Part shown: positions 11,790 through 22,605 of the stretch, in pieces
How the letters are laid out: each line of letters begins with the position of its first letter
How positions within the stretch are numbered: position 1 is the stretch's first letter
From: Mucidula mucida
Taxonomy: Eukaryota > Basidiomycota > Agaricomycetes > Agaricales > Physalacriaceae
Direction of reading: 5' to 3'
Length of the DNA: 60,509 nt
Assembly (NCBI GenBank): GCA_015501055.1
Contig: JADNYV010000215.1
Location: 1 to 60,509, forward strand
The notes under the pieces: generated by a model
Database searches by the model: none
What the model was told of the DNA's origin: nothing
What the model saw: the letters and a program-made list of their open reading frames with translations, nothing else
Position numbers and translations under genes: made by a program

Positions 11790-12813
11790 GAGGGATTGGC
11801 AGAAAACCGGAGGGCAAAGAGTAGGGTATTATAGGTGGTGGGGAACAGCGGCGGTTAACTTCGGGTGCGGCAGCAGCAAGGCTGTCTGCTTTATGTCAAA
11901 ATTGACTACCCTGGTTGGCACTCGGTGCTGCCTGGATGTGAAGAAGCTATTCCTGTAAGCATACTGCGGTTTGGATAGATCTTCGGCCAAGGTGCTGCCT
12001 TTTCGCGTTAAATCTGCCTCCGTGGAAAGGACGATTGAAATTAGTGACGACACGCATCCGCCGGGCTGTGCATATCCCACAGCCGCCTATCAACATGACT
12101 ATTGGTTTGCTAGTCAGCGGATCCGCAAGTCCGCCCAGCGTCGGACTCGACTCGAGGAAGCGTAGGCATGTATACTTGGTTGACGGTCCAAAAGAAACAA
12201 GGAAGAAAACTAGTCCCGTGACCGTCCGAATCGGCGTGCGCCTCAAAATGGAGCAGCAAGCGCTTAGCGCGTGCGCAAAGCCGTTCCTACGACATTCAGG
12301 ATAGGGTTTATTGGTTTGAATATAGCAAGATCATCCTCTGCAATGACAGCGCCCATAGGTTCTATTGAAACTCGAGTACCCCTTGGCGACATAACGTTCG
12401 GTAGGTGCAACGTTTCCCGTTCTTGTACTCTACCTGATCTCTTGGTAGTCGTTCCTTGGAAACACGCCTGTGGCGGTTTGCCGTCTAACTTTCGTGGCTC
12501 TCTTTGACTTGCATCTCGTAATCAACCTGCTCCTCTAGGGAACGTGCATGCGTGTTGAGCAGCCGACCTTAGGAATGTTTCGCCTCCATCGCTCATCAGG
12601 TGCTTCATCGAGCACAGCGCTGAGGCCTTCGTCTTTGAAGCGCACCATTATGAGTACCTGTGCAGGCTCTCACACAAGAGAGCCAGAACGATTTGCAAAT
12701 GCGTTTGATGGCTGTGGCGGTGCTTTGAGCGCCATGGAGTGAAGTGAAACAACGAGCGCCCTTTAATAACGCATCTCTTTCTGTGCTAGCATTTCATCTT
12801 CTCACCGCCCACC
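11790..12813. other. Intergenic, no gene recognised
   Basis: About 1 kb between the start of the minus-strand membrane-protein gene and the start of the plus-strand gene at 12814. It therefore holds two divergent promoters. A 64-codon open frame at 12548-12742 has no recognisable feature. Confidence 0.4.
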
Positions 12814-13628
12814 ATGACGAGGACGTATTGCTTCAAGCAAAAGAAATACGATGGCGGAGGGACGATTGTTGACCTTACCGATGGCGGCCCCGTATGGAAG
12901 CTGTATGAAAAAGATGACGAGAAGTTCTTCGGGAGTACGTTCAAAGATAGCGTTCGTCCAGTTTAACTTGTTCTAGCTATATAGAGACTAACACATTTGT
13001 TTTCCATAGCCAACAAAGCTCACACGAGCGAGCGACAAGGGCAAGATTGGCGCTTTTGATTTTAGCAAGGAACGGTTTAAGGATTCAGCGGGGATATGGG
13101 GAAAGCGGGGAAGGAAGCTACGCTTCTTGGGCGACATATTCAACGACAAGTGAGGCTTCATGAGCAAACCATTCCTCTCAGACGATTTCAAACCCTCTTC
13201 TAGCCTCGCATTCATTCTGCCCTCCACGGGCAAGTTCGAATGGGATACATACGACAACGCGGAGTGGCGGCTTCTTTCGTGGAGCGGCTATGAGCAAGAT
13301 GACGATGGATCAGATGCCATCCGCGACCGCCTACCGGTGCTCGCGCGTCTACGAATCCGGCATGGCTGGGACACGGAGTTCATCGATTGTGGAACCGGAG
13401 TCGGAGGCTTGAGACTTCTTGAAGCGTCTATTGTGACGTGAGTGAACCATGCTGTCTCTTTTCTTTGGCCTGGACACTGAGCGAGTCTACCGTAGAGCGC
13501 TTATTTTGCACTATATAAACGATAACGATGGCCCAGGGATGAGCAAGAAGCTAAGCTACAGGGAGAGCGATGGGCCTGGTGCAGACGATAGTGATGAAGG
13601 AGATGGGGACGATTATGGTGGGCGCTGA
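12814..13628 (+). CDS. Conserved hypothetical protein, four exons
   Basis: The exons are 12814-12960, 13010-13149, 13204-13437 and 13496-13628; the 217-residue product needs no frame break. Introns are 49, 54 and 58 nt, the first with a textbook ACTAAC branch site. The N-terminus (MTRTYCFKQKKYDGGGTIVD, then GPVWKLYEKDDEKFFGSTFKD) resembles small Agaricomycete proteins that bind no known ligand (DUF6593-like in my judgement, weak). The middle has FLGDIFND and ILPSTGKFEWDTYDNAEWRL, and the C-terminus is acidic and Gly/Asp-rich. I do not know its function. A truncated, frameshifted copy lies about 3 kb downstream at 16195-16395 on the other strand. Confidence 0.75.
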
Positions 13629-13711
13629 TGAACCTGTTTTTCTCCTTCGCTGTAAAAATGGAATTTGGTTCGCTTTCTTTGCGACTTGTGGGCGTTTACT
13701 TGGCATGATCT

Positions 13712-13723
13712 GATCCCGTGATC
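13712..13723 (+). promoter_or_regulatory. Shared BTB-family upstream motif, copy 2
   Basis: GATCCCGTGATC, followed by GTATAACCTTTTCT, lies 20 nt before the ATG relic of the decayed BTB copy. The 17-nt string GATCCCGTGATCGTATA is identical to that upstream of the intact BTB gene at 25130. It could be a retained promoter or simply a duplicated flank. Confidence 0.4.
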
Positions 13724-13743
13724 GTATAACCTTTTCTACGACT

Positions 13744-14180
13744 ATGGCGGAGATTGCGCGCTCCCCTCCAAGCGCCCCAGACTATCAGATCTGGTAAATC
13801 CTCATTTGACGCGTTCCTGTGGCTTGTCGATGGAAATGTCATCCTAATCAGCGCCGATGCGAAAGGATTTCGCGTCCATCAGTCCGTCCTCTCAAACCAC
13901 TCGAAATTCTTCGCAGATACCTTGAGTCTGGCTCTTCCAGACAATGTCGGGTTCAGTGCGAGCTCTGAAGAGGATTTCCCGTCGCCCACCACTCGCGTTC
14001 CTGCATTACTTCCTGTTCGTTTTTCACCTCCTTGGAGCTGAGGTTCTTTGTCCGTGGAAAGCGACGGCATGCTCCGGATGTATCTGTGTCTGCAGCTCCG
14101 TGCACGCCACCTCAATATGATAAAGTACGCTCCGAAAAGCTCTACTTTGGTGGCCCGACAATGCACCTCGTTTTCCTTGG
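13744..14180 (+). pseudogene. Decayed BTB/POZ copy (paralogue 2)
   Basis: The ATG at 13744 opens a frame that stops after 18 codons. The BTB sequence continues in another frame: FLWLVDGNVILIS, KGFRVHQSVLSNHSKFFADT and LALPDN match the same blocks of the genes at 9379 and 25130. A further frame change occurs near 13985, where the expected continuation to LHYFLFVFH is read in a third frame. The C-terminal two thirds of the family are missing. Two frame changes and the truncation make this a pseudogene. It probably arose from the same local expansion as its neighbours. Confidence 0.8.
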
Positions 14181-14926
14181 CCTAGGTGTGCCGTAGTATC
14201 ATCTTCCTGCTACCAGTTCGTTTTCGCGGGGTAGGTAACGGTGACTCGTGAGGTTCTCGCACTGCTGTTTTCCATTTTGCTGCGTATGGTTTCAGTGCCT
14301 TGGTCCACCACACTGCGATCTCATTTAACGATACTGCCAGTCTCTGCTCCGAGTGTGCTCTGCTCCCATAGATCATTTAGGAAACACCATAGACATCCGC
14401 AGCGTAAGATATAGTAGACTCTCTGTAGCTTGAAGGTCTCTCATTATGATTTCGATGCCGCATCTGATCCCCGGGTGGTGATATACACAGCGGCATGTAT
14501 GCAAGTAGCCAGTCAGCCACGAGCATTGAAAGAGGCATTCTACAACGTAGCAAGGGTGAAGCCTCAAGCTGCTACCAAATGTAAGGTACATCAGGATGTC
14601 AACCAGGAAAAAGAAGGCTTAAGGCTATGCACAGTACTACGTACTCATACAACCGCTGAGCTACGGTTGTACAGATGAAGAAGCGAGTTAGCCCTCTGAG
14701 GCCGGGTCATGAAAACTAAAACGAATTTCGAGCTGCCAGTGATGAGAATAGCCGTTGAGCCATATGCGCTAAGCAAATCGCTCAAATAATTTGTCAAGTG
14801 CCCACCAGCATAGGGCAACAGTAGTATCATAAAAGATTGCCATCTAGGTAAACAACAGAGGTAGCGTACAAAACGTACGATGTAACGAACGTCCAAGCGT
14901 ACAATATACAACAAAGGAAAGCGATA
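14181..14926. other. Intergenic, no gene recognised
   Basis: Open frames are short and without motifs. The stretch 14640-14926 probably carries the 3' UTR of the minus-strand Rot1-like gene. Confidence 0.35.
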
Positions 14927-15728
14927 TCAAAGCGCGATAGATACTAAACCAAAAGCAAATGCCGCACCCATCAGAACCAGCGAGACACCCAACGAACGAG
15001 CACCACTGCGCTCCTCCAACGAGCGTGTCCCGATGGATACGTCCGCTGGTAGCGTGACATTCCTGAGCTTCTGCGTCGGGAGCATATTCGGGCTGGTGGA
15101 GTACTGCTTGAACGGCGCCCAATACGTGCCGTCAAACTTCTGCATGGTAAGCACGAACCCGAGCTCGGTGTCCTGCTTGATATTCCACCAATTGACGACG
15201 ATGGTGTCGTTGTTGTTCTCGATGAGATTAGACACGGCCGCGCACGTCTTCTGCACCTGCTGGTACCCGTCGCCGTTGGGTACAAGGAACATGGAGCCGT
15301 TGACCTCGTTGGTGTAGGTGCCGTGCGACCAGAGCATGTAGCCGGTAATGCATGTAGGGTCGGTGGCGTTGGATACAAAGGAGTATTGGGCGTACTCGTA
15401 CCAGCCGTCGTCAGAGCTATTACCAGAGATCAGCCCGGAGCAAGCGAGGCGATGCAGTGGGATACGTACAAGGATACCCCGACGCCGGTAGTTGATGGGT
15501 ATGTGAAGCGCACCTCTGCAGGCTCCGCAAAGTCCTGAACGCGGTCAGTCAGACGCCAGAGAGGGCAGGTAGAGGGCGCACGGGGCCAGGGATGACATGC
15601 ATAGAGCCAGTCGACCATGTTCCCACCAGGCTGGTGATGTTGTGCTGCAGGTCGTAGACGATGGGATCGCCCGTGTTTTGCCCGAGCACAGCAGGTAGAA
15701 CCGCCACAAGGAAGAGTGGAAGAAACAT
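14927..15728 (-). CDS. ROT1: Rot1-like ER chaperone / cell-wall biosynthesis protein
   Basis: Three exons, 15728-15582, 15534-15470 and 15416-14927, with introns of 47 and 53 nt, encode 233 residues; family members are usually about 250. A signal peptide is visible at the start (MFLPLFLVAVLPAVLGQ). The conserved Rot1 order follows: LVGTWSTGSMHVIPGP, FTYPSTTGVGVSF, DDGWYEYAQYSFVSN, TCITGYMLWSHGTYT, NGSMFLVPNGDG and MLPTQKL. The C-terminus ends in a hydrophobic anchor (SLGVSLVLMGAAFAFGLVSIAL region). In yeast Rot1 is an essential ER-membrane chaperone needed for beta-1,6-glucan synthesis and N- and O-glycosylation. Several N-x-S/T sites suit a lumenal protein. All expected parts are present and no break is seen. 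The symbol is given by resemblance to the yeast family. Confidence 0.88.
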
Positions 15729-16194
15729 AGAAGAGACAAGAGAATGACGCAGTGAGAGGCACACAGCCAGTGCTTCCCGTGATTGATTGGATTTGTTTGG
15801 CCTCTGATGATGACGGAAATATCCGTCTGACATACGGCGACTGCGATACACGTCGACTTTCGCTTTTGTTTCGAACAGACGAGACGAGGATGAGTTACCC
15901 CACAAACTGCGGATGCGCGTCTGATCGAAGACAACGCGATCGAATATACTCATTGCCAATTAAACGATCACTTGGGTAGCACTGGAGGCCCGCGGGCGCG
16001 CTTCAGGACGCCTTGTATTTTAATTGTGATCAAAATCGAGGGCTTATAGTAGCTAGAAACTAGAGACGGCACCAGGCCCCAATCACGAATGTGTATCCAG
16101 TGCTACGCTCGCAATCACCCGGGGATCACACGCCACCTCGAAATGAGAGGCATATGTTCTAAGATACATCTCGATTACATGACAGTCAATGTAC

Positions 16195-16395
16195 AACAAC
16201 GGTAGGCGGTCACAAATGCGAGGCTAGCAGGGTTCGTGATGAGGTTTGTGATCGGAAGGCGCCTCACTTGTCGTTGAGAATGTCGCCCAAGAAGCCTAGC
16301 TTCCTTCCGCCCTTGCTGCGCGCGCTGAATGCTTGAACCGTTCCTTGCTGAAATCGAAAGTGCCTATCTTGCTCTTGTCTGAGTCGTGAGAGCTT
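16195..16395 (-). pseudogene. Truncated copy of the gene at 12814
   Basis: Reading the minus strand from about 16395 gives nucleotide similarity to exon 2 of the 12814 gene: both share the coding for AAGGAACGGTT and for RKL-FLGDI-NDK followed by TGAGGC. The copy has a net 4-nt loss that shifts the frame. After the equivalent of the second intron, CCTCGCATT is joined directly to GACCGCCTACCG, skipping the sequence that lies between these blocks in the intact gene. First and last exons are absent. It is a decayed partial duplicate. Confidence 0.75.
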
Positions 16396-18310
16396 TACTG
16401 TAAGCAGTTCAGTATGCGACCATTGCTGGCACCGATGAGTGATAAGACGAACAACACACCTTGACATCGTTAATTAGTCAAGAGACTCGTGAAAACGTAG
16501 TACAGTCCCGCCAAGTCACACACCGGTCTGACTTTGGCCTCCAATAACCTAGTTTCTTGCTTGAATATGGACTAGTGTAGCATATATGTAGAAGGGATGG
16601 AAAGACGCGACAGAGTGGCGGCCGATCGCGCCTGCACAATGCCGACTTGCCGATCTCAGGCGTGAGCCAAGCAACTACAACATGACTTGGCGGGAATCAG
16701 TCGCGCCTGCTGTTTCTTACCATCACCTACTTACGTCGCAGAGAGGCCTACGAATGAATGACATGCCGTTCTCCCAATGCCACCTCCCGCTCTGCGACGT
16801 TTCATAACTCCAGGAAGGAATGAATCTCTATCAACTTGGCGTGCCCTCGTGTGCAGGCGAGCGCTGGTGGCTGCATCGAGTTCCGTATGGATGGGGAAAC
16901 ATATGTTCTTAGCTGGGCGTGTCTAAATGCCGTCTCATCAGTATCAAACTCCGCAATTTCCTGACTTCGACGCCCTTTTAATCCAATAATGGTAGCGCCC
17001 ATACAACACTCATTGCATGATTAGTGCACGCCGTGGTGAATATCTGCGCGGATTGTCACGGACTTTCTAGCATCAACATTTATTGCGGTTAGCACTTGCC
17101 CAGCAATGGTATGGTCTCTCGTCCTTACACGACAACGGCTCATGTTCTCCCATAAATAGTCCTCACACCTCAGCAGTCCTTTCGGTAACCGGCTCAGTAA
17201 TACACTTCTTTCCTTCCTTCCCGCAAAAGGAGGACATTTTCTCCTGGCTATGGTACAACTACTTTCACCCCGGCAATAAACAAATGTGCTCATTCTCACA
17301 AGGCTTCGGGACGATCACGTCCGCGTACAAACATTGGTGTGTACTAGGGAGACGCTTCTCGGGCTTCCCGCTACTGTGTGTTTGTCTTATTTTTTGCAGA
17401 TCTGATCTGTCACAGGTCTAGTCATGCGTATTCGACATTATAGGTACTGAACAGCTAACGTTTTTCTCGCCCTGTGGCGCTGTGGTTGGTCAAGGTAGTT
17501 CAAATCATAGAACGATTCGCCGTGGTGCATTGACTCTGGTTCAAACAGCATTCGCTTTTGCAATCCAACGCCGCTTCATATCAAGAAGCCTTTTTGGCGC
17601 CAAATTGTCTTTGCGGTGGTTGCCTGGAGAAGCCCTGGCATGGGATGGCCTCCATTGAAGGGAAAAGAAGTGGATCAAGATGTGGCTTCGACTCCTCGCA
17701 TTTCAGGGGGGCCTTGACGCCTTGTTCTCAATAAGGAACGGAGCGTGGCATCACCCGGCGCAGGCTCTTCTCTTCGTTGGAACGCCTCCGAGTTCAAATG
17801 GGCCTGACACATCGGAAAGGGGAACGATATGTCACTATCAATACCACCATCACCTTGGGAGGACCGGTGCCCAGACCGTACTCTGCTCCTCGAGGTTGAT
17901 ATCGTCCATTCCACATCAAAACTGGATTGCTAATGGAGCACTTACTCCTTGCACGCTCTCCCGAGATGACGACATGTTTCCGAACCCGCCGTAGCATGGC
18001 CATCGAACGTATTGTTTGCCGCCAGCGCTGATCTCGGAAGGACCTTCTGCTTCCACTGCCCACACTCCTACTTCGGCCCCAGACGCACTTCAAAGAGTTA
18101 AGTATCTTCGAATGACGTTCACTTGCTCCGCACATGGACACTCAAAACCTAATCACACCTTACTGTAAAGTCACAGCCCAAAAAGCTGTAAGCGCGCGCT
18201 GATCCTCCATTACGCGCGGACTTGTCGTCGCCGGTTTCTCATTCGCGGGAGCTTCGCAGTCCCTGCACACTGCAGGAATCACACCTCGGTGAATTCCGAG
18301 AGCTATAAGC
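16396..18310. other. Intergenic, about 1.9 kb
   Basis: No gene is recognised. Open frames reach 112-115 codons (17083-17421 plus, 17794-18141 minus) but show no domain, no splice-supported extension and no family resemblance. The right end is the promoter side of the P450 gene. Confidence 0.35.
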
Positions 18311-18317
18311 TATAAAA
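18311..18317 (+). promoter_or_regulatory. Probable TATA box of the P450 gene
   Basis: TATAAAA, 45 nt before the P450 start codon, is a good match to a TATA box. The spacing would give a very short 5' leader. Confidence 0.45.
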
Positions 18318-18361
18318 CGACGGCGATGGCATTCGCGAGCTAGACTCCCGCAATCTGACTC

Positions 18362-20568
18362 ATGATTCCATTACTGTTCGTCGTCGTCGCTGCCCTCGTT
18401 TTCGTTGGCTTCAAGCTCGTCTTTCGGCGGAAGCCATTCAGGCATATACATGGTCCACCTCCCGTATCATGGGCGATGGGTATGTCGCCTCTTTCCCCAT
18501 CGTTGCATCGGCTGACAGTTCGCTGCAGGTAATCTATCCCAACTCTTCACCGCGAAAGGACTTCCCTTTCACCAAGGTCTAGTGGACACTTATGGTGGAA
18601 TGGTCAAGGTCTTTGGCTTTTTCGGGGTGTGTGACCTTCTTTGCTCTTCTCTTCGCGGCTTAAGAGCTGGCCATAGGACGAACAGCTTTACATCTCAGAT
18701 CCCCTGGCGGTCAACGCGATTCTCGGCAAAGAGCAGGACGCGTTCGATGAGACTGCGGTCTTCTTGGAGTATGTATATTTGACCGTCCTTCCTTGGGAAT
18801 ATAGTACTTAAGACAAGCCTAGGACAAACAAGGTGATCTTTGGACCGGGACTTGTAGCGACGAATGGTGCGTACGAAGCTAAGGCTGCTTGTGGCCGTTG
18901 TTCATGCTCGATAGGCGAACAACATAAGCGCCAGCGTAAGCTTGTCGCACCGGTCTTCTCTGTAACACAGATCAAGGCGCTTATGCCGGTGTTTTATGCT
19001 GTGGCCGAACGGGTGAGTTCCCGTCTTCAATCCCGTGCGGCGTAGAACTGATGACAGTTTACTGTAAAGCTCGTCGATGCTATTGACGGAGCGCTATCGA
19101 GCCAGGGAGATGGTGTAGGATCAGCGCTGGACATGTCCGAATGGATGTCGCGCGTAGCACTAGAGATGATCGGACAGACAGTCCTAGGGTATAGCTTCGA
19201 CCCACTTAACACGCCGCACAACAATCCTTACACGTCAGCTATCAAGGAACTCATGTACGTCTTCTTCCCATTGTTATCGTGATTCCTCCGTTTTGAATGT
19301 TACATTTGTACTGATCGTTCCTCGGGCAGCCCCACACTCTTCTCACTGTCACTCGTGCGCCAGTTCGCGCCGTTCCTCTCGCGCATAGGGTCCCCAACAT
19401 TCCGACGATGGTTAGTCGAGCGTACGCCACACCATGCTGTGCAGAAAGTCAGAGCCATGAGCGATGTCATGCATGATACTGCCCGCGCTATCCTCGACGA
19501 AAAGCGTACGAGCGAGAAGGAAGGCCGGGATATCATGAGCGTCTTGCGCACGTTTCTCCACCATTACACCCTCGTCGACTGTACTAACCTCTTCATTAGT
19601 ACGAGCAAATGAGAAGGCCGCTGCTAGTGAGAAGATGTCGGAGAATGAGCTCACAGGGCAAATGACGTGAGTGTTTTTCAGCTCCTGGTGTATCGCTCAA
19701 CGCTTCCATTACTTAGGGTACTGATATTCGGTGCTCAGGATACGACATCGTCTGCCTTGTCCCGGATTCTATTCTTGCTTTCGCGTGATCTGGATATCCA
19801 GGAACGTGTACGCCATGAAATCAAGAGCAAGGCTACCAGTCCGGATGGTCAGCTGGAATATGAAGATATCGGTGCGCTGCCGGTCTTGGATGCGATTATC
19901 AAGGAGACACTGCGATTGTGAGCTCTTCCCTCTACTGGGCGTCACGATGATGTTAAGCAGCGTTCCTTAGATATCCTCCGGTCCCTTTCGTTAGACGAAC
20001 GTATGTCCTTCTTTGCAGTCCGTCTTTCGCTTGTCTCATCTTCTCAGCGCGATAAAGGAGCGGGTGTTAACCTATTCGGATGGAAGAGAGAATGTTACGG
20101 TCCCAGTGGGAACGACACTGTTTGTAGGCATTGCTGGATTCAACCGCCTTGAGAGTGTATGGGGCGCGGACGCAAAAGAGTGGAAGCCGGAGAGATGGCT
20201 TTCTTCTACGCCCATTGAACGCCCGGGGATATATCATGGGATGTATGTGCTCATCCCGTAGCCAACACCGGTCTATTATCCTGACTCGCGCTATTTGACA
20301 GGCTCTCGTTCTTGGGCGGAAACAGGTCGTGCATGTAAGTCGTTGATTGTTTACTCGCGAAATCAATATCGATCTTTATTTTGCTAGCGGTTACAAGTTT
20401 GCGCAAGTGGAGATGAAGGTGCTTTTAGCGACGCTGTTGTTTAATTTTCGGTTCAAGCCTACGACCGATGAGATCGTGTGGAATCTGTCCCAGATTATAT
20501 CGCCATCGGTAGTGAAGGAGGGAGTTGAGCGAAAGGGGCTGCCTCTGCTCGTTGAACGGATACTGTGA
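18362..20568 (+). CDS. Cytochrome P450 monooxygenase
   Basis: Thirteen exons can be joined in frame to 519 residues, normal for a fungal microsomal P450. An N-terminal membrane anchor is present (LLFVVVAALVFVGFKLVF), followed by a Pro-rich hinge (HGPPPVSW). Signature elements: I-helix FGAQDTTSS (about 311-319), ExxR as ETLR (370-373), PERW (431-434) and the haem loop FLGGNRSCIG with the thiolate Cys at about 459. Such enzymes use NADPH via P450 reductase on the ER surface to oxidise lipids, xenobiotics or secondary metabolites; the substrate cannot be deduced. Twelve introns of about 45-75 nt mostly follow GT-AG. The seventh (19548-19599) is best read as GC-AG with an ACTAAC branch site; a GT-AG alternative (19553 to about 19628) would delete about nine residues. 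No frame break. Confidence 0.93.
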
Positions 20569-20726
20569 ATTGGAAGGACCTGCGATTGATTTTGTATACT
20601 ACGTTTACTTCCTCTCATAATCTTGCACCCATAGTATACAGTAGCGATGTAATAATCAATGTATTATATTGTCCAATACGTATGGCTCGGCGGTTGAGCG
20701 ATTCGTTATCCCTGGAACGAAACGCC

Positions 20727-22000
20727 TCAATTAATCTCGAACTTTTTCATATACGCCGCTGGGAGACAGGCCTCGACGCTCTCACGCGCATACACCTTGA
20801 TCTCAGACCCATCCCGGACAAGCGTCAAGCGCCCCTTCTTTCCGTGATCTACCACAATCTCCTGTATCATTTCCAACACACGCTTGAGCTTCGCCAGATC
20901 CTGCATCAGCGAGCCTTGTTCCATATTGACCGTGCGCTGCTTATCAGTCCGCAGGAACTGCCCACGATCATGCACACCGAGAAAGTGCTGCGGCGTATTC
21001 GATATATACAGCTGCGGGAGCTTCTCGGCCCAATCGTACGTGTCAACGCGCTTTGAGGACACGGTGGAAAGCTCGAGTATAGCGCTCTCAGGTACCAGGA
21101 AGCCGCCGCGTTTTACTGTCAGGGTCTGGTGTGGGTTTCCGAGCCCTTGGATTTTCGTTTCTGGTGAGAGGGAGATGCCAGATAGAGCATCGCTTAGCGC
21201 ATCGATACCGCCATCAGCCTTCGACTCGTGGGGCAGACCTCACTCAAACCACAACCATTTGTAGGCCGGCAAAATTCTATCGACCCCATCAGTGGCAGCA
21301 AAGAAGACTTTTCTTGACCAAACGTAGGTAAGAACGTACTGGTGCCCGGTGAGGATTGCACGGGACTCGCATTTGGTGCTCTCCTCTCATAGTTGAGACC
21401 GAAGGTAAATCCGCTTGGCTTCTCCTGATACCGCTCTCCCATCGGTTCAAAAGAACGTTGTATGCCCCGCGAGCTGGGGTCTATGCAAACCTGGTTCTTG
21501 TCAGTGGGAGAGCGCGGTATGCGATCCATGAGGAGTTTCCGCAGGCCATTACGATCCGTAACATGGGGAGAGCACCAAATGCGAGTCCCATGTGCAATCT
21601 CAACCGGGCATCACGTATCGTTACCTACGTGTGTTCAGATAAAGTCTTCTTGCTGCCAACTGATGAGCGTACGATAGAATTTGGCCGGGCCTACAAATGG
21701 TCGTTCGTTTCGAGTGATGGTATTATACCAAGAGAATCTCTCATCATGACAGACCGGGTACGAGTATCACAGGCGCAGACGGCGTGGATCCTCCAGCCAG
21801 TTATAGGAGCCGATGCACTGGACGTCGGCATCGTTAATGGTTACATCTTCAACGTTATCAGATGCGGTATCGTCTGGGACGCGTAGCGTCTCGATAATGT
21901 CTGAGCCGAGGCCCTCCTTGATGTCGCGATCATGAGGAGTTGTCGCTGGGGCAGAAGAGCCTCCGCGGGAGCGGCGGGGGGTGATTTCACCTCGCTTCAT
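20727..22000 (-). pseudogene. Broken basidiomycete nuclease-like family gene
   Basis: From the ATG at 22000 the order of a large basidiomycete family is recognisable: CIGSYNWLED, then (other frame) PSAPVILVPG, DRNGLRKLL, FGLNYE, TGHQYVLTY, DALSDALSGISLSP, YISNTPQHFLGVHDRGQF and LTLVRDGSEIKVYARESVE. I recall these proteins from Agaricomycetes, often auto-labelled as geranylgeranyl pyrophosphate synthase or decapping nuclease; I cannot confirm an activity. A frameshift after SYNWLED, another near FGLNYE, an in-frame stop near 21233 and an inverted duplication (21253-21388 versus 21565-21703) break the gene. The segment normally between VPG and DRNGL has been replaced by the inverted copy of the TGHQYVLTY region. 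The 111-codon 3' part is still open. Confidence 0.65.
21253..21703. repeat. Inverted duplication inside the broken gene
   Basis: Plus-strand arm 21253-21388 (starting CATTTGTAGGCCGGCAAAAT and ending GCGAGTCC..) is the diverged reverse complement of 21565-21703, with a spacer of about 176 nt. Shared pieces include GGACTCGCATTTGGTGCTCTCC and its complement. The spacer contains normal gene sequence (DRNGLRKLL), so the arms are derived from one segment of the host gene copied in reverse. Confidence 0.75.
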
Positions 22001-22605
22001 CTTGCCAAGCTGTTACAGTTGGTGTAATGGCACTATCACCGCATCAAGAAGCTTGGTCTGGTGATGAACCTTGATATGATAGTGCTCTAACCCAGATAGG
22101 ATGGTACTTACATACGGACTCGTTCCATCACAGGTTGTTAATGTTGATTGAAAGAGGCCAGAAATACCTTCATATGTTGCTACAGGTCCAGGACAGTTCG
22201 AATCATGTTGTGGTTGAGAGGCACACGCGGCGTGGGAATATATTCCCGCGTTCACTTTCTCCATCATGACGACGTTTTCCGTTTAGCCACACGCCGTGGC
22301 CTTTCTCGATTGGAAGTTGTGTGCTTTTGTACTATGATATGCCACAATATCTCCTCTCCACTTGCCGGGTGTTTTGATTCTCCAACAGTCCAACTCGCTT
22401 AACCGCTTTATTTCACGGCATAAGTACTATGAAGGTTCAGTGCGTTATTAATCAACGCTGCTCACAGCTGTTTCCATCATTCAATGTGACGGGAATGCTT
22501 CATTAAAAGCTACTGTCAATCGAATGATTGTGGTCAAACGCTTGATGCACCACCTAGAGCTACATGACTGTATGTCAGACTCGATGGGCACAGTAGTTCC
22601 CAATT
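22001..22605. other. Intergenic between divergent genes
   Basis: About 0.6 kb separating the minus-strand broken gene and the plus-strand DUF6534-like copy. No gene recognised; presumably two promoter remnants. Confidence 0.35.
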
